DNA of 64,000 nt from Chitinophaga lutea. GTDB taxonomy: Bacteria > Bacteroidota > Bacteroidia > Chitinophagales > Chitinophagaceae. Where the stretch lies: NCBI RefSeq assembly GCF_003813775.1, contig NZ_RPDH01000001.1:806001-870000 (forward strand), read 5' to 3'. This document shows, piece by piece, positions 19,701 to 27,758 of this stretch (the stretch's first letter is position 1; every line of letters starts with the position of its first letter). Under the pieces are notes generated by a model. That model was not told the DNA's origin. It did no database searches and saw nothing but the letters and a program-made list of their open reading frames with translations. Position numbers and translations under genes: made by a program.

Positions 19701-20373
19701 GGGAGAACTGCTGAACCAGTCCATTTCCGGGCCCGGCCTCGGCAACTGCAAACAGTTCATCATCCCCATCACGGGCGACAGTGTGACCTATACGCCTGCC
19801 GATGTGCTGCAATTAAAAGTATCCGCCCGCAACACCGGCGGCGAAACGTTCCGCATCAAGTTCTGGTACAATGCCGACACGGACGACCAGATAACAAAAG
19901 GCACCGCACGGCTGGCCAAATACACCCCGGTGAATCCCGACGGTAATTTCTTCTACCTGCGCAATGCGTTTGCCCTGCAATCCGCATCCGGCAGCGAAGC
20001 CTTGCAGCAATCATTGTACGTAACACCGGCCTACCAGGAAATCGGCACCTGGTCTACCATCGCGCAGAGCGCCACTGCGGCGGACATTCCGGCGATCAGC
20101 AAAACCGCGGGTACTTCCGGCGTAAAAACCACGCTGCTGCAGGTGAAGGCTTATCCCAACCCCAGCAGCCATGAATTTACGCTGACCGTGGAAAGCAGCA
20201 CCGCTAAAGAGATACAGGTGCGCGTGCTGGATATTTCCGGCAGGCTCGTGAAACTGATGTACACCAACCCCGGCCAGGTACTGCGCTTCGGGCAGGATCT
20301 GCAGGCGGGCATTTATTTTATAGACGTATTACAAGCCAACAGGCGTGAAGTGTTGAAAGTGATCAAACAATAG
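16762..20373 (+). CDS. Secreted M60 family metallopeptidase with Ig-like, DNRLRE, HYR and T9SS sorting domains
   Basis: A 1203-residue secreted protein. Signal peptide to about residue 25 (AFKAAAA), then an M60/enhancin-type gluzincin domain to about 430 with the zinc motif HEIGH (His279, Glu280, His283) and a likely third ligand Glu297 (TCIEVCVN). Two related Ig-like domains follow (about 440-525 and 527-610, both with VEFF/VEFY...APYN), then a DNRLRE domain (about 613-772, TGLTWNNKP), a third Ig-like domain (about 773-860) and a HYR domain (about 862-950). The last 75 residues are a type IX sorting domain (AYPNPSSHEF, VLDISGRLV, GIYFIDV). M60 proteins cleave mucin-type glycoproteins. It is monocistronic and closed by a terminator. 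Confidence 0.9.
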   Translation: MKKTFTSFCMVLLLCTLLPAFKAAAAMPPPSGYFNMISRSVWELTQVPNITTETARIKTSLQVADFEPVGLRATANTPLVINVEQLSGAGLPKLIMGTYDRQTVATYDLVAGVNTITNANGGDLYLQYSSATPSDNNKVRVTFQSGYHTMPLYILGTSTHQDWLDMLAADTLSPNATLVSDRTFIVVSQVKAEQYKNENQDTLLTLMDRIMKAEGDISGLDNSLPIHAPILRNKLMMLEKASGNPDATSLGRVRIPTGSIHWLLSPSYILEDGGWGMFHEIGHHHQHWAWTWSTCIEVCVNIYSLAAKRAILPGQQGMSTSDWNGIMNYLAQPQAAKNFNASSVSLFMRLGMFQQLWLAYGDSFYHTLHKRVRAEAPAPSGDEQEMRLFMLYASQISGENLAQFFRNWGLNVNQSIYDEINALGLPAPAIEPSTLREDLVATITTPANNAVFPAGSNVPLTATAFGPDAIAKVEFFQGGVKLGEDTTAPYNYTWNNVSPGNYALTAKATTRGGVESTSAVVNITMESVSIISPANNASFPAGVPIAISANTSHAVSKVEFYADSVKIGEATSAPYNFSWQNAAAGTYTLTVKAIGQNGDTAVSTGVGIVSGGQFPQADAYVRDGGSAGSNFGTATGLVVKKDGNAGFSRITYLKFDLNSFSSAGNAILRLYVAGAGSAVTGTQWQVWKNDADNWTETGLTWNNKPANTTQLASQPGRRSGYVEWDISSQVAAEIGGDKILSLAIVSSVSGQTNDATFHSKEVTEADLRPVLLIDALPQISLVQPVNNDTLPEHGATLIQANASDDRQVDSVQLYINGEEKARFTQAPYQWSWANLAPGTYGIRAKVTDSALHSAWSDSLTVVVVKDTLAPVITVPPAITANPAPGASTVAVNIGQATATDNAGVASLTHDAPAVFPVGNTIVTWTATDLSGNVSTATQVITVEYLKSAFDAVTVYAGSDFNNRQIDLQAQLYLNGALIGTGELLNQSISGPGLGNCKQFIIPITGDSVTYTPADVLQLKVSARNTGGETFRIKFWYNADTDDQITKGTARLAKYTPVNPDGNFFYLRNAFALQSASGSEALQQSLYVTPAYQEIGTWSTIAQSATAADIPAISKTAGTSGVKTTLLQVKAYPNPSSHEFTLTVESSTAKEIQVRVLDISGRLVKLMYTNPGQVLRFGQDLQAGIYFIDVLQANRREVLKVIKQ

Positions 20374-20394
20374 ATCACGCGCATACAGGAGCGC

Positions 20395-20425
20395 AGCGCC
20401 GGTCTTAGGGCCGGCGCTTTTTTTA
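20395..20425 (+). terminator. Rho-independent terminator after the M60 peptidase gene
   Basis: An 8-bp GC-rich stem (AGCGCCGG / CCGGCGCT) with a loop of about 8 bases is followed by seven T. It lies 21 bp after the stop codon and reads in the + direction only. Confidence 0.9.
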
Positions 20426-20431
20426 TGCCCC

Positions 20432-21313
20432 TCAGGCAAAGGTTTTCACCTGCAGATATTTTCGTTTATACGCCACCGGTGTAAGCCCGGTCACTTTCTT
20501 GAACTGGCGGTAGAAGTTGGAAATATTGATGAACCCGCACTGGTTGGAGATGTGGGGAATGGATAATTTGTCTTCGATCAGCAGGCGGCACACATGGCTC
20601 ACGCGCACCTCCGTGAGGAAATCGTAATAGGTTTTGCGTGTCATCAGTTTGAAATAACGGCAGAAGGAAGTCACCGTCAGATTGCTGATAGCCGCCACTT
20701 CCTCAAGGGTGATCACATTCCTGAAATTCACGAGCGTATGGTTGTACACGGCATTGAGGCGCTCCGTTTCCTGCCTGCCGGCGGGATGGAAAGAATAGGA
20801 ATTGCTCACGAACGCATATTCTTCGGTTTCGGACAGCAGGTTGAGGATCGACAGCAGCATCACCACTTTTTCCAGCCGCTCCGCGCTTACCATCTGCCAG
20901 AGCAGGCCGGAGAGTTTCTTTTTCGTTTCACCCTGGATGATCATGCCCCTTTTTGCTTTGTCGTACAGCTTCAGCAGCAGATGAGCTTCGGGCAGCAAAA
21001 GGAAATCGTCGCCCATGCAGTTGGGCAGAAACTGCAGCACGATGGCTTCCACGTGTTTATGTCCTTTCTTCTGGGTCTGCTCTTCCTTGCAGTACCAGGT
21101 ATGCGGCATGTTTTCGCCCAGCAGTATCATCTCCCCGGCCGAAAAGTTGCCGATCTTATCCCCGATAAACCGGATGCCTTCCCCCTTCAGCACAAAGTGC
21201 AGTTCGAGCTCGGGATGGTAATGCCAGGTGGTGTCAAAACTGGGCTCCACATCGTGGCGGATGCTGAATGAAGTCTGTATGGGACGCGGAACTTTATGGA
21301 AAAGCGGTTTCAT
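20432..21313 (-). CDS. AraC family transcriptional regulator
   Basis: A 293-residue regulator. The N-terminal half is a cupin-type sensor domain (WHYHPELELHFVLKGEGIRFIGD, GEMILLGENMPHTW). The C-terminal 100 residues are the double helix-turn-helix of AraC proteins (LEEVAAISNLTVTSFCRYFKLMTRKTYYDFLTEVRV, then IPHISNQCGFINISNFYRQFKKVTGLTP). Cupin AraC proteins sense small sugars or their derivatives. It is divergent from the amidohydrolase gene and sits at the edge of the sugar-oxidation locus that follows, so it is the likely regulator of that locus. This assignment is from position only. Confidence 0.92.
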   Translation of the reverse strand: MKPLFHKVPRPIQTSFSIRHDVEPSFDTTWHYHPELELHFVLKGEGIRFIGDKIGNFSAGEMILLGENMPHTWYCKEEQTQKKGHKHVEAIVLQFLPNCMGDDFLLLPEAHLLLKLYDKAKRGMIIQGETKKKLSGLLWQMVSAERLEKVVMLLSILNLLSETEEYAFVSNSYSFHPAGRQETERLNAVYNHTLVNFRNVITLEEVAAISNLTVTSFCRYFKLMTRKTYYDFLTEVRVSHVCRLLIEDKLSIPHISNQCGFINISNFYRQFKKVTGLTPVAYKRKYLQVKTFA

Positions 21314-21561
21314 AGCCGTGGCGGATGCTGTTTCCTAAATGTAAGCCAAAATCCCCTGATTGGCAACTATTCGCCCCCCTTCACCGAAGCACCTCTACAT
21401 GATAATATAGTACAGCATCCGGACAATCACCGGCAAAAACGCACCACCGATAAATGATATATTCGCTGCAACCTCATAGCGGCGGCGCCCGCCGGTCCGC
21501 AGCCGGAGGAAATAGCGCCGCCCTGTTTCCGGGCCGCCACGAAGAAAAAACAACGATACCC

Positions 21562-22656
21562 ATGCGTATACCCTTCCGGATAACCGGTTTACTGATCATC
21601 GCCGGTTGCGGCGGGCCTACCACCAGCAACTCATCCTCTGCAGACACGGCCTTTTACACACCCGCCGATTTTGCGGCCGTTGAAAAGATCGACGCGCACG
21701 TACACATCCGCAGCAGCGACACCACTTTCGCGCAACAGGCGAAACGGGATAATTACCGGCTGCTGACCATTGCCGTGGATGAGCCGCCGGGCCTCGAAGC
21801 GCAGGAACAGTTCGGCATTACGCAAATGCAACTTTTCCCGCAACAGGTAAGTTTCGCCGCCACCTTTTCCCTCGACGGTTGGGGCCGGGGCGACTGGAGC
21901 CAAAAGACCATCGCGCACCTGCAATCGGCCATCGATCAGGGAGCGGTCGGGGTGAAGTTTTACAAGAATATCGGGATGGAATTGAGAGACCCGGACGGGC
22001 GCTTTGTGATGATCGACGATCCGCGGTTCGATACCGTGCTCCACTTCCTGACCGCCCATAACATCACGGTCATCGGGCACTTCGGCGAGCCGAAAGACTG
22101 CTGGCTGCCGCTGGACAAAATGCTGATGAACACCAACCGGAAATACTACACCCGCCACCCGGAGTACCATATGTTCCTGCACCCGGACTATCCTTCGTAT
22201 CATGAACAGATAGCCGCCCGCAACCGCATGCTCAAAAAACACCCGCAATTACGTTTCGTTGGCGCGCACCTCGGCAGCCAGGAATGGGACACCGATACGC
22301 TCGCCATGCATCTCGACGGGCATCCCAACATGGCGGCAGACATGGCGGCGAGAATATCGTCGCTGCAATTCCTCACCATGAAAAACCACCAGAAAGTGCG
22401 GGACTTTTTTATCCGCTACCAGGATCGCCTGCTCTACGGCACCGACCGCATTTCGGACAACAGCAAACCCTCCGCCGAAGAAGCGGCGTTCATCCACGAC
22501 GCCTGGCTCCGCGACTGGGCATTTTTCACCGGCAGCGACACGCTTCGTTCCTCCGCATTCGACGGTGCATTCAAAGGCTTACAGCTGCCCAAAACGGTGG
22601 TGGACAAAATCTACTGGAAAAACGCAGCAAAATGGTTCAGGGGGCTGGCGCGCTGA
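21562..22656 (+). CDS. Amidohydrolase family (amidohydrolase 2) lipoprotein
   Basis: A 364-residue protein. ATG 21562 starts a lipoprotein signal (LLIIAGC, Cys 16); the open frame upstream lacks features. It is a TIM-barrel metal-dependent hydrolase with DAHVH near the start of the domain, VKFYKNIG, a metal His in VIGHFGEP, FVGAHLGSQEWD and LLYGTDR (the last barrel Asp). Amidohydrolase 2 members include lactonases, decarboxylases and 2-pyrone or sugar-acid lactone hydrolases. As an exported protein in a sugar-oxidation locus it may open a lactone outside the inner membrane, but the substrate is not known. It runs tail to tail into the SMP-30 gene, and the two overlap by 20 bp. Confidence 0.85.
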   Translation: MRIPFRITGLLIIAGCGGPTTSNSSSADTAFYTPADFAAVEKIDAHVHIRSSDTTFAQQAKRDNYRLLTIAVDEPPGLEAQEQFGITQMQLFPQQVSFAATFSLDGWGRGDWSQKTIAHLQSAIDQGAVGVKFYKNIGMELRDPDGRFVMIDDPRFDTVLHFLTAHNITVIGHFGEPKDCWLPLDKMLMNTNRKYYTRHPEYHMFLHPDYPSYHEQIAARNRMLKKHPQLRFVGAHLGSQEWDTDTLAMHLDGHPNMAADMAARISSLQFLTMKNHQKVRDFFIRYQDRLLYGTDRISDNSKPSAEEAAFIHDAWLRDWAFFTGSDTLRSSAFDGAFKGLQLPKTVVDKIYWKNAAKWFRGLAR

Positions 22657-23590
22657 AGACCTGCTTCGGCACATACACGGCATGATTGGGAAAACCGGCT
22701 GATTCCCTGACGCGGCAGGGATTCGTGGGCAGGCCGCGTACCGGTACCTGTACATAAAACACATGCCCGCTGTCGGGGTATTGCTGCAGCGTTTCATCGC
22801 TCAGCTCCTGGCGCGCGGTGGTGATAAACAGCGTGTCGAGGTGGGGGCCGCCGAACACGCAGGAAGTGACATTTGGAACGGGGAGGGCAATTTTGTCCAG
22901 CAGCTCGCCGGTATGCGGGTTCCACCGGTAAACGCCGGCCCCGCCGTAATGCGCAACCCACAGCATCCCTTCCTCATCTATCGCCATACCGTCCGGGCTT
23001 CCCAGCGCGGGCGGCACTTCCACGGCGATCTTTTCAAAAGTGAGATGGCCGGTGGCCGTATCGTATAAAAAAGATTGTACCGTCCGCAGCGTGGAATCGA
23101 TAAAGTACATCCGCTGATTGTCCGGCGACCAGCAAATGCCGTTGGGAATGGTCAGCCGGTCTATCTTTTTAGACAATGCCAGCTCATCGTTGAGCATATA
23201 CAGCGAGCCCGCGCCGGTGATGAAATCCGTACACATGGTGCCTACCCATAAACGGCCCTGCCGGTCGCAGGCCCCGTCGTTGCAGCGGTGGGTGACCTGT
23301 TCCTGCTCGATGTCGGCCAGCCACTGGAAGCGGTTGTTGATGGGGTCGAATTTCGCGAGGCCGCCCTGCATGCCCAGCAGCAGGTTGTTGGGATCGTCAG
23401 CGACTGGCAGGATCAGTGTCACTCTTTTTTCCAGCCGCCAGTAATGGGTGGCGCGGCTTTGCCAGTCGAGGGAGAACACCCTTTGCTGCTCGATATCCAC
23501 CCACATGAGTTTATTTTCATCCGGGAACCAGATGGGGCCTTCGCCCAGTATACATGCGCTTTTGCACAAAACGGCTGCTGTCATTTCCAT
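22637..23590 (-). CDS. SMP-30/gluconolactonase/LRE family lactonase
   Basis: A 317-residue six-bladed beta-propeller. The metal site of SMP-30 lactonases is complete: Glu in LGEGPIWF, Asn in TIPNGICWSPDN, and Asp in SPDGMAIDEEGMLWVAHYGG, plus CNDGACDRQGRLWVGTM. These enzymes hydrolyse aldonolactones to aldonic acids. It is the last gene of a - strand operon running from 29225, separated by 5 bp from the isomerase gene before it. It probably opens the lactone made by one of the dehydrogenases upstream (Zn-type dehydrogenase, SDR or Gfo/Idh/MocA). No signal peptide is seen, so it acts in the cytoplasm. Confidence 0.9.
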   Translation of the reverse strand: MEMTAAVLCKSACILGEGPIWFPDENKLMWVDIEQQRVFSLDWQSRATHYWRLEKRVTLILPVADDPNNLLLGMQGGLAKFDPINNRFQWLADIEQEQVTHRCNDGACDRQGRLWVGTMCTDFITGAGSLYMLNDELALSKKIDRLTIPNGICWSPDNQRMYFIDSTLRTVQSFLYDTATGHLTFEKIAVEVPPALGSPDGMAIDEEGMLWVAHYGGAGVYRWNPHTGELLDKIALPVPNVTSCVFGGPHLDTLFITTARQELSDETLQQYPDSGHVFYVQVPVRGLPTNPCRVRESAGFPNHAVYVPKQVFSAPAP

Positions 23591-23595
23591 ACATT

Positions 23596-24483
23596 TTAAG
23601 CGGGCCAGTACTCTTTCATTTTCCGGCGGAGGAAAGCTACGCTGCGCTCCAGTTGCGCCATACCGTCCACGCCGTCTTCGATGCTGATCCAGCTGTCGAA
23701 CCCTACGCGTGTCAGTTCGGTGAAGATGGCGTCGTAGTCGTTGAGGCCTTTGCCGATCTCTCCATGGCTGAGGCGTTTGGCATAACCGGCCGCCCCGCCT
23801 TCTTCGCGGCGAAGGTCTTCGATGGTGCCTTCTTTCAGGTAACGGTCGCTGGCGTGCATGGTCACTACCCTGCCGGATACACGTTTCAGTAATTCCAGCG
23901 GATCTTCACCCGCCAGGTAAGTATTGCTGGGATCGTAATTGACACCGAAACGGGGATGATGGATCATATCCACCAGCCGGCAGAACACTTCCATTTGCTG
24001 TGCAAACTCCGGGTATTCCCAGAAGTCGTCTTTGTAGTGGTTTTCGATGATCAGGGTGATGTTGCGCTCCGCGGCGTAGGGAATGCAGGCGTTGATGCAA
24101 TCCGCCGCCAGCCGCAGGCCTTCCTCCACCGTCAGTTCCGGCCGCCGCTGGCCGGACAGTACGCGGCAGTAGGAGCCGCCCAGGCTGTAGGTCATATCGA
24201 TCCATCGCTGCTGTTTCGCGATTTCCTGCTCCCGGAATTTTCTGTCCGGGTGCGTGAAATCCGGCGAGCAGCACATCATCGGTATCACTTTGCCTTTGTC
24301 TTCCACCTGCCGGCGGAAGCCGGCCCATCTGGATGCGTCCGCCATTTCGAGGAAGCCGGCGTACCACTCCAGTCCGTCCACGTCCAGTGCGGTGGCCAGG
24401 TCTATCCATTCGGAGAGCTGCATGCTGCCGTCTTTGCACAGCGCATGCATAAAGGCTTTCGGAAAAACAGCCAGTTTCGGCAT
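23596..24483 (-). CDS. Sugar phosphate isomerase/epimerase (xylose isomerase-like TIM barrel)
   Basis: A 295-residue AP-endonuclease-2-type TIM barrel. The expected metal ligands are visible: Glu in LIIENHYKDD, Asp in VNYDPSNTY, His in VTMHASDRY and Glu in WISIEDGVDG. These proteins isomerise or epimerise ketoses, or act on 3-keto sugars and inosose. No signal peptide. It lies between the SDR and SMP-30 genes with gaps of 18 and 5 bp, so it is part of the same transcript. It is clearly distinct from the second epimerase at 30975. The exact reaction is not known. Confidence 0.85.
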   Translation of the reverse strand: MPKLAVFPKAFMHALCKDGSMQLSEWIDLATALDVDGLEWYAGFLEMADASRWAGFRRQVEDKGKVIPMMCCSPDFTHPDRKFREQEIAKQQRWIDMTYSLGGSYCRVLSGQRRPELTVEEGLRLAADCINACIPYAAERNITLIIENHYKDDFWEYPEFAQQMEVFCRLVDMIHHPRFGVNYDPSNTYLAGEDPLELLKRVSGRVVTMHASDRYLKEGTIEDLRREEGGAAGYAKRLSHGEIGKGLNDYDAIFTELTRVGFDSWISIEDGVDGMAQLERSVAFLRRKMKEYWPA

Positions 24484-24501
24484 ATCGTCGCGTTTTTTCA
24501 G

Positions 24502-25314
24502 TTAAGGTTGATTGCCCGGTGCGGCGGGCAGGATGGATTGATCTTTGGGCGGGTTGCGGCCGATCATGGGATGTTGCTCCAGTTCCACCACCTGTCCGCT
24601 GATGGGCCCGCTTTCATCGGCCAGCCAGTATACGGCCGCCGCGGCCACTTCTTCCGGCCGCAGGATGCGCCCGGCCGGCGCGAACACACGCGGTATCTGC
24701 TGGTGCCAGTCGTCCGCCAATCCCTGCCCGCGTTTGATGGCCACTTCTTTATCCGTGAGCACCCAGCCCACGTTGATCTGGTTAACGCGCACGCCCATTT
24801 CGCGGTGAAGCGTATCGCCGAGATTGCGGCTCAGGGTCATGAGCGCTCCTTTTGAAACGCTGTAGGCAAAGAGGTTCGGTTCTCCGCTCCAGGCATTCAC
24901 CGAACCGATGTTCAGCACGCACCCGCGCGAGGTGCTCAGGTAAGACAGCGCGGCCTGGATGAGCGCAAACGGCGCCAGCAGGTTCACCTCCAGGATGCCG
25001 CGGAAAAACGGCAGATCGGTGGAATGGATATCCGAGGAGGCGATCATGGCGGCGTTGTTCACCACCGCGTCGATGCGGCCAAACTTTGCGATGGCCGCGG
25101 CAACAAGGCGTTGCGGCGCTCCTTCGGCCGTGATGTCTTCGATGTGCAGCACAGCGTTGTTGTGCCCCAGTTGCTCCACGATGGTTTCGCCGGGCGCCGT
25201 GTCGAGGCCGTGGATCACGACCTTCGCCCCTTCCGCCACACAGCGGATGGCGATGGCCTTGCCGATGCCGGTGCAACTGCCGGTGATGATGATCACTTTA
25301 TCTTTCAGCCGCAT
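24502..25314 (-). CDS. SDR family NAD(P)-dependent oxidoreductase
   Basis: A 270-residue classical short-chain dehydrogenase. It has a TGSCTGIGKA nucleotide-binding motif (TGxxxGxG), NNAA (DAVVNNAAMI), the catalytic Ser region LNIGSVNAW, and the YSVSK form of YxxxK. Its start codon overlaps the stop of the preceding dehydrogenase by one base (TAATG), which points to translational coupling. It is likely a sugar, polyol or sugar-acid dehydrogenase in the same pathway. The C-terminal tail after EQHPMIGRNPP is proline-rich and unusual but short. Confidence 0.9.
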   Translation of the reverse strand: MRLKDKVIIITGSCTGIGKAIAIRCVAEGAKVVIHGLDTAPGETIVEQLGHNNAVLHIEDITAEGAPQRLVAAAIAKFGRIDAVVNNAAMIASSDIHSTDLPFFRGILEVNLLAPFALIQAALSYLSTSRGCVLNIGSVNAWSGEPNLFAYSVSKGALMTLSRNLGDTLHREMGVRVNQINVGWVLTDKEVAIKRGQGLADDWHQQIPRVFAPAGRILRPEEVAAAAVYWLADESGPISGQVVELEQHPMIGRNPPKDQSILPAAPGNQP

Positions 25315-26342
25315 TATGATACAGGTTTAATGATGCTTTTCACGACCGCTCCGCTATGCATCTGCTCAAACGCCTGATGCCAGCCGTCGAGCGGCCAAAT
25401 ACCGCCGATAACGGGTTTCACGTCGAGCCGGCCGTTGGCGAGCAGGGCGATCACCCTTTCCCACACGGGCCAGTTATGACTGAAGCTGCCCTGCAGCGTT
25501 ACGTTTTTCTGTACGAGGGGATCGATGGAAAAGTTCAGCGGTTGCGGGCCCCAGCCTACTTTCAGGATGTGCCCGTTGGGCCGCACCAAATCCATGGCCA
25601 CCTTCAGCGTGGCGCTGGCGCCCGCCGCATCGATCACACAATCGGCACCGAGGCCGTCGCGTTCCCGCGCCCAGGCTGTTGCATTCCCCACGATCGTATC
25701 GCAACCGTATTGCGCGGCGATGTTGAGACGCCCGCGGTCGTTTTCCAGGCCCACCACCGCAACGTCTGCTCCGCAAAGGCGCGCCACGGCGGCGCAGAGA
25801 ATGCCGATGGTGCCCGGGCCCAGCACCACTACACGGTCGCCGGGCTTCAGGTGCGCGTTGTTGACCACCGCATTGTAGGCCACGCAGCAGGGCTCCGTCA
25901 AACAGGCATGTTCAAACGGCAGGTGATCGGGAATGCGGTGCAGGCAGCGTGCGGGTGTGGACACATACCGCGTCATCGCGCCGTTCACGCCGTACCCGAA
26001 ACCTTTGCGCGTGGGGTCGAGATTGTACAAGCCTATTTTCGACATCGGGTTGGCGGGGTCGATGATGGCGGCGGTTTCGCTCACCACACGGTCGCCCGGC
26101 TGCCAGCCTTTCACGGCCCTGCCGGTTTCGACGATGCGGCCGGAAAACTCGTGGCCTAACACCACGGGGTAATTCACCGTCCAGCTGTGGTCGTTGGTCC
26201 ATTGATGGATGTCGCTGCCGCAAACGCCCACATAGGCCACTTCGAGCAGCACGTCTTCCTCCCCGATCCCGGGCTTCGCCACTTCGCGTATTTCGACGGC
26301 GCCTTTTTCCGGCGCATAGTTCACTACTCCAGCTGATTTCAT
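25314..26342 (-). CDS. Zinc-type alcohol dehydrogenase family protein lacking the structural-zinc cysteines
   Basis: A 342-residue medium-chain dehydrogenase. Catalytic zinc residues are present (Cys in VGVCGSDIHQW; His-Glu in LGHEFSGR), and the NAD motif is LGPGTIGILCAA. The four-Cys structural zinc lobe typical of sorbitol or threonine dehydrogenases is missing: the region reads IDPANPMSKIGLYNLDPTRKGFGYG, where relatives usually have several Cys ending in NLC. It belongs with polyol or sugar-acid (L-idonate/L-gulonate type) dehydrogenases by overall pattern. It is coupled by overlap to the SDR gene and lies 3 bp from the decarboxylase-like gene upstream in the transcript. Confidence 0.9.
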   Translation of the reverse strand: MKSAGVVNYAPEKGAVEIREVAKPGIGEEDVLLEVAYVGVCGSDIHQWTNDHSWTVNYPVVLGHEFSGRIVETGRAVKGWQPGDRVVSETAAIIDPANPMSKIGLYNLDPTRKGFGYGVNGAMTRYVSTPARCLHRIPDHLPFEHACLTEPCCVAYNAVVNNAHLKPGDRVVVLGPGTIGILCAAVARLCGADVAVVGLENDRGRLNIAAQYGCDTIVGNATAWARERDGLGADCVIDAAGASATLKVAMDLVRPNGHILKVGWGPQPLNFSIDPLVQKNVTLQGSFSHNWPVWERVIALLANGRLDVKPVIGGIWPLDGWHQAFEQMHSGAVVKSIIKPVS

Positions 26343-26345
26343 GCA

Positions 26346-27068
26346 TTAAATTTTAATGGCTCTTTCTTTTCCTGCCGGCACATCGCCGTAGGCATGGATT
26401 TTTTCGCAGATCAACCTTAACGATGCTTCGAGGTTACCGTCTGCCGTTTTGAATGCATCCGCATCGATGGTTAGCGGAGCGCCCAGCACCACCAGCGGCG
26501 CGCCATACGAAGGGCAGAGGATGGCCTGTTCGAGCGACAGCCCGCCCACCGCCTGCACCGGCACGCTCACGGCGGCCACTACTTCGCGCAGCTGGTCCAG
26601 CGGGCTCGGCATGCGGTGGCCTTTGGCGGCAATGCCCCGGCGCTCGTCGTAACCGATATGATGGATCACATAATCGCAGCCCCATTCTTCCAGGCGTTTC
26701 GCGCCCTCCACCATGTCCGGGCTCGCCAGGTTATCGCCCATCACTTGTACGCCAAAATCCTTTCCCGCTTTCACCACGCAGCGGATGGTTTCTTCGTGCG
26801 CCCGTTCCATCACCACTACATGCGTGGCGCCGGCTTTGCCCATCATCTCGCATTCGAGGTAGCCGCCGTCCATCGTTTTCAGGTCGGCCACAATCGGTAC
26901 GCCGGGGAATGCCTCGCGCAGCTTGCGCACGCCGTGCAACCCTTCCGCCAGTATTAGCGGGGTGCCGGCCTCCAGCCAGTCAACGCCCGCACGTAAAGCC
27001 ATGGCGGCGGTTTCGAGGGCTTCGTCGATGTTGGTGAGATCGAGCGATATCTGTACGATCGGTTTCAT
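26346..27068 (-). CDS. 3-hexulose-6-phosphate synthase / 3-keto-L-gulonate-6-phosphate decarboxylase-like protein (OMPDC superfamily)
   Basis: A 240-residue beta/alpha barrel of the HUMPS branch. It shows LDLTNIDEALETA at the start, WLEAGTPLI, the catalytic VADLKTMDGG (Asp-Lys-x-x-Asp), HIGYDERRG and VQAVGGLSLEQA. Relatives catalyse aldol cleavage/synthesis of 3-hexulose-6-phosphate or decarboxylation of 3-keto-L-gulonate-6-phosphate. The end of the barrel reads VVLGAPLTIDADAFK, differing from the GxAI/phosphate-binding end of typical members, so substrate phosphorylation is uncertain. It is in the middle of the sugar-oxidation operon with no kinase gene nearby. Function is likely lyase or decarboxylase on a keto-sugar or keto-acid. 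Confidence 0.82.
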   Translation of the reverse strand: MKPIVQISLDLTNIDEALETAAMALRAGVDWLEAGTPLILAEGLHGVRKLREAFPGVPIVADLKTMDGGYLECEMMGKAGATHVVVMERAHEETIRCVVKAGKDFGVQVMGDNLASPDMVEGAKRLEEWGCDYVIHHIGYDERRGIAAKGHRMPSPLDQLREVVAAVSVPVQAVGGLSLEQAILCPSYGAPLVVLGAPLTIDADAFKTADGNLEASLRLICEKIHAYGDVPAGKERAIKI

Positions 27069-27078
27069 ATTCGCGGTT

Positions 27079-27738
27079 TTAATCCGGGAGGATTTTCACT
27101 TTTAAATCTTTGTAGTACACTTTGCTTTTGGGATCATGCCCCTGCAGCGCAAAGGTGCCGCTGCCGATCAGCCGGCCGGGATGGCCTTCGGGCGATACGG
27201 CGCCGGGCAGCTCGGTGTATTCCAGCACCGTTTTGCCGTTTATTTTGATGGTGACCTGTTTGCCCACCACGCGGATGTGCTGGGTGTACCAGACGTTATC
27301 GTCCGCGAGTTTTTCCCTGATCTCCTTGATGTCGTAAAGGCTGCCGGTCCGTTTCCAGTCGGTGTGCGAGTTGTTCACCTGCACTTCGAAACCTTTGTCC
27401 GGCCAGCCTTTCTCCTGGTATTCCGTATGAAAGTATATCCCTGAATTGGAGCCCGGCGTGGTCATCACCTGTGCTTCGAATTCGAAGTTTTTGAAATGAT
27501 GCCCGCCGGCATCGCCTACATAAAACAGGTGCGCCCGCGGGCCATGCACCACAATCTTCCCGTCTTCCACCGAAAAGGTCGCCGCGTTTTCCCCGACTTT
27601 CCAGCCGTTGAGGGACTTGCCGTCGAAGAGCGGCATCCAGCTTTGCTGCCGGGGATGCGCACCAGTGGAGTTTGTGACAGCGGGCGAATGGCCCATCGTT
27701 ACGACCGCCGCCGCAAAGAGTAATAAAGCATGTTTCAT
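27079..27738 (-). CDS. DUF1080 (3-keto-disaccharide hydrolase domain) exported protein
   Basis: A 219-residue exported protein with a short signal peptide (LLLFAAAVVTMG). The DUF1080 jelly-roll is complete: WMPLFDGKSLNGWKV at the start, VEDGKIVVHG, FEFEAQVMTTPGSNSGIYFHTEY, GFEVQVNNSH, TGSLYDI, and VYYKDLKVKIL at the end. Proteins with this fold have been shown to hydrolyse or eliminate glycosides after oxidation at C3. It lies 10 bp from the HUMPS gene and next to a Gfo/Idh/MocA oxidoreductase, the usual partner that performs 3-oxidation. Cleaving a 3-keto-glycoside in the periplasm is therefore the likely role. Confidence 0.88.
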   Translation of the reverse strand: MKHALLLFAAAVVTMGHSPAVTNSTGAHPRQQSWMPLFDGKSLNGWKVGENAATFSVEDGKIVVHGPRAHLFYVGDAGGHHFKNFEFEAQVMTTPGSNSGIYFHTEYQEKGWPDKGFEVQVNNSHTDWKRTGSLYDIKEIREKLADDNVWYTQHIRVVGKQVTIKINGKTVLEYTELPGAVSPEGHPGRLIGSGTFALQGHDPKSKVYYKDLKVKILPD

Positions 27739-27758
27739 ATCGTTGCAGTTGAGGGGTT

